Shown here piece by piece: positions 7,359 to 8,887 of a stretch of 8,887 nt of DNA. How positions within the stretch are numbered: position 1 is the stretch's first letter; every line of letters starts with the position of its first letter. Source of the stretch: Verrucomicrobiales bacterium (GTDB lineage: Bacteria; Verrucomicrobiota; Verrucomicrobiia; Limisphaerales; UBA9464); NCBI GenBank assembly GCA_003445095.1, contig DLVS01000329.1, positions 1 to 8,887 of the forward strand, in the 5' to 3' direction. The notes below the pieces were generated by a model, which was given only the letters and a program-made list of their open reading frames with translations, was not told the DNA's origin and did no database searches. Made by a program: the position numbers and the translations under genes.

Positions 7359-7394
7359 TTCGACGCCCACCGAATATAGATCGAACGAACGCGC

Positions 7395-8887
7395 ATGGAA
7401 CCCCGCGACCTCCTCCAATCCCTCGCCCAGCCCGGCTCCGCCGACCTCCCCGTCTCCGCCGACTGGGGACCCATCCAGGCCCTTATCGCCACCTGGATCC
7501 CCGCCGGCATCTCCCTTCACCAGCCGGTCGTCGAATCGGCGACCCCGGAGGCGGTGACGTTGACAGGCACCCTCACCACGGCGGCCACGGGCGGGCTTGC
7601 CTGGCCAGCCGGGGGGAACGCGCGGGTCGAACTCGCCCTCCTGCCGGCAACACAAAACGCGCCGGAAACTCTCGCCGGCACCCTCTACCTCCAGGCCCCC
7701 ACCGGATGGTTGTTCAGTAACGCCTTCCCCGGCCTGCCGAAGACGGCCGACCTCCGCGACCTCGCCAACCCGACCCAGACACCCTTGCTCGATGGCCTCG
7801 GCCTCTCCAAGACCTGGCTGGTGTTCACGACCCAGGGGATCGACAGATCACTCACCCTCGCCGGCCAGGACTATGGGGCCGTACAGCTGCCCCGCGGGCT
7901 TGGCGTCGTTTCGCGGCTCACCACCGCCGGCGTGGTCGGTGTGCTTACGGTGCTGGCTCCCGAGATCACCCTCGCCGGGTCCATCGTTCCCGCCGGCGCT
8001 GAAACGGGGCTGACCATCCCCCCCGGGCAGTTTCCCTGGGATCTCCCCACCACCCCGGGCATCCATCTGACGGGCCGGTTTACGCCCGATCTCGTGCTTG
8101 GGACCGGCCTGCAGACGACGGTGTCATTCCGCCTCTATACCCCGCTTTCACAGACCTGGCTGGACGCCAACCCGGGCTTTGATCCGCTGATGGCCATGGA
8201 AGGGGACCTCACCCTGGAGCAGGCCGCCATCACGGCCCGCCTCGTCGCCACCCGGATGCTGGGTCAGAGCGATCGGGTCGAATGGCTGGCGTCGTTTAAG
8301 GCCGGCACCCACGAAGGTATTAATGTCGACGACCTCGCTGCCCTCATCGGGGACGGACACCAGGCCGGCTTCCTCAAAACCTACCTGCCGGAATCCGTCG
8401 CCAATGCCCTTACCGCGGTCAGCCCAGTCAGCCTGAAAGGCCTCTCCATCGAACTGGCAACGAACGCAAACGGCGGCCATCGCGTCGTCAACACCGGAAT
8501 CTATCTGGGGTTGGATACCGGCAAGGTGACGCTCATCGATGGCGTACTGAGCCTCGACGCCGTCGAGGTCGTCGAGATCATCGTCCGCGATCCGTTTGGG
8601 TCCGATCTCGCCCTGTCCGACCGGGTCATGGGCACGCTGGTGTTCGATGCCACCTTCCTCGACGCCGCGATTCTTGGCATGCTTTCGTTGCCGGGTTTCA
8701 GCATCGAACTCCAACTCGCCGAGGAAAAGGCCATCCCCATCGATGCCCTCTTTACCGAGCGCGGCCTCGACCCCAACCTGAAACCGGCGGCTCTGGTTAT
8801 CGAAGACTTTTTTATCCGGGCCAACCTAGAAGGCGACTTCGGCATCGGGGCGCACATGGCCGAGGCGCCGGCGTGGACGATCGACCT
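7395..8887 (+). CDS. Large repeat-built protein, possibly DUF6603-type (partial, runs off right edge)
   Basis: At least 497 residues are encoded with no stop before the window end. ATG 7395 begins MEPRDLLQSL after a 36-base gap, without a visible Shine-Dalgarno. There is no signal peptide. The sequence is rich in beta-strand-like stretches and in G, T, L and D. A module shape recurs: a G-T-L strand, a short P-G/T-G-W or P-G-F strand, an acidic or helical DL/DAL segment, then a hydrophobic strand ending in a polar turn. It is seen near 94-148 (GTLYLQAPTGWLFS, TPLLDGLGLSKTWLVF) and near 413-480 (GTLVFDATFL, LSLPGFSIELQL, PIDALFTERGL, ALVIEDFFIRANLEG). I recall similar modules in very large DUF6603-type proteins of bacteria and fungi, whose function is unknown; this was not checked. 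A fibre, scaffold or surface-assembly role would suit such repeats but is speculation. Confidence 0.78.
   Translation, partial: MEPRDLLQSLAQPGSADLPVSADWGPIQALIATWIPAGISLHQPVVESATPEAVTLTGTLTTAATGGLAWPAGGNARVELALLPATQNAPETLAGTLYLQAPTGWLFSNAFPGLPKTADLRDLANPTQTPLLDGLGLSKTWLVFTTQGIDRSLTLAGQDYGAVQLPRGLGVVSRLTTAGVVGVLTVLAPEITLAGSIVPAGAETGLTIPPGQFPWDLPTTPGIHLTGRFTPDLVLGTGLQTTVSFRLYTPLSQTWLDANPGFDPLMAMEGDLTLEQAAITARLVATRMLGQSDRVEWLASFKAGTHEGINVDDLAALIGDGHQAGFLKTYLPESVANALTAVSPVSLKGLSIELATNANGGHRVVNTGIYLGLDTGKVTLIDGVLSLDAVEVVEIIVRDPFGSDLALSDRVMGTLVFDATFLDAAILGMLSLPGFSIELQLAEEKAIPIDALFTERGLDPNLKPAALVIEDFFIRANLEGDFGIGAHMAEAPAWTID

Overview
The window reads as chromosomal DNA from a GC-rich Gram-negative bacterium. 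The Gram-negative call rests on an RND-type efflux system with a lipoprotein membrane fusion subunit. Genus or phylum cannot be assigned from these bases. Four of the five genes lack a clear Shine-Dalgarno sequence; this would fit Bacteroidota-like lineages with high GC but is weak evidence.

Left part (1-1766, minus strand): a two-gene efflux operon. The membrane fusion protein gene (438-1766) is followed, with an ATGA stop/start overlap, by the 5' end of an RND pump gene that runs off the left edge (441 down to 1). No regulator or outer-membrane factor gene is visible.

Middle (1767-2222): a divergent intergenic region of about 456 bases. It contains GC-rich hairpins, one with a C(UUCG)G loop when read on the minus strand, and a short tandem repeat just upstream of the plus-strand genes. 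No gene is supported here.

Right part (2223-8887, plus strand): three genes of unknown function in a row. They are a 1255-residue protein (2223-5990), a 386-residue protein (6198-7358), and a large protein of at least 497 residues that runs off the right edge (7395-8887). The 1255-residue protein carries motifs (KGCHLHWALP, PPVPDRWL, LDPRA, GWLKL) that I recall from a widespread but uncharacterised family of large bacterial proteins. The third protein is built of beta-rich repeats resembling modules of the very large DUF6603-type proteins. Both assignments are from memory and unverified. The middle gene is set apart by a 207-base leader holding three hairpins and by a 9-base direct repeat (gatcgaacg) on each side, so it may have been inserted into a pre-existing pair of large genes.

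Nothing in the sequence links the efflux operon to the large-protein cassette functionally; they are divergently oriented neighbours. The cassette is the most likely place for an undescribed system, but no catalytic motif or known secretion or defence domain can be seen in it.
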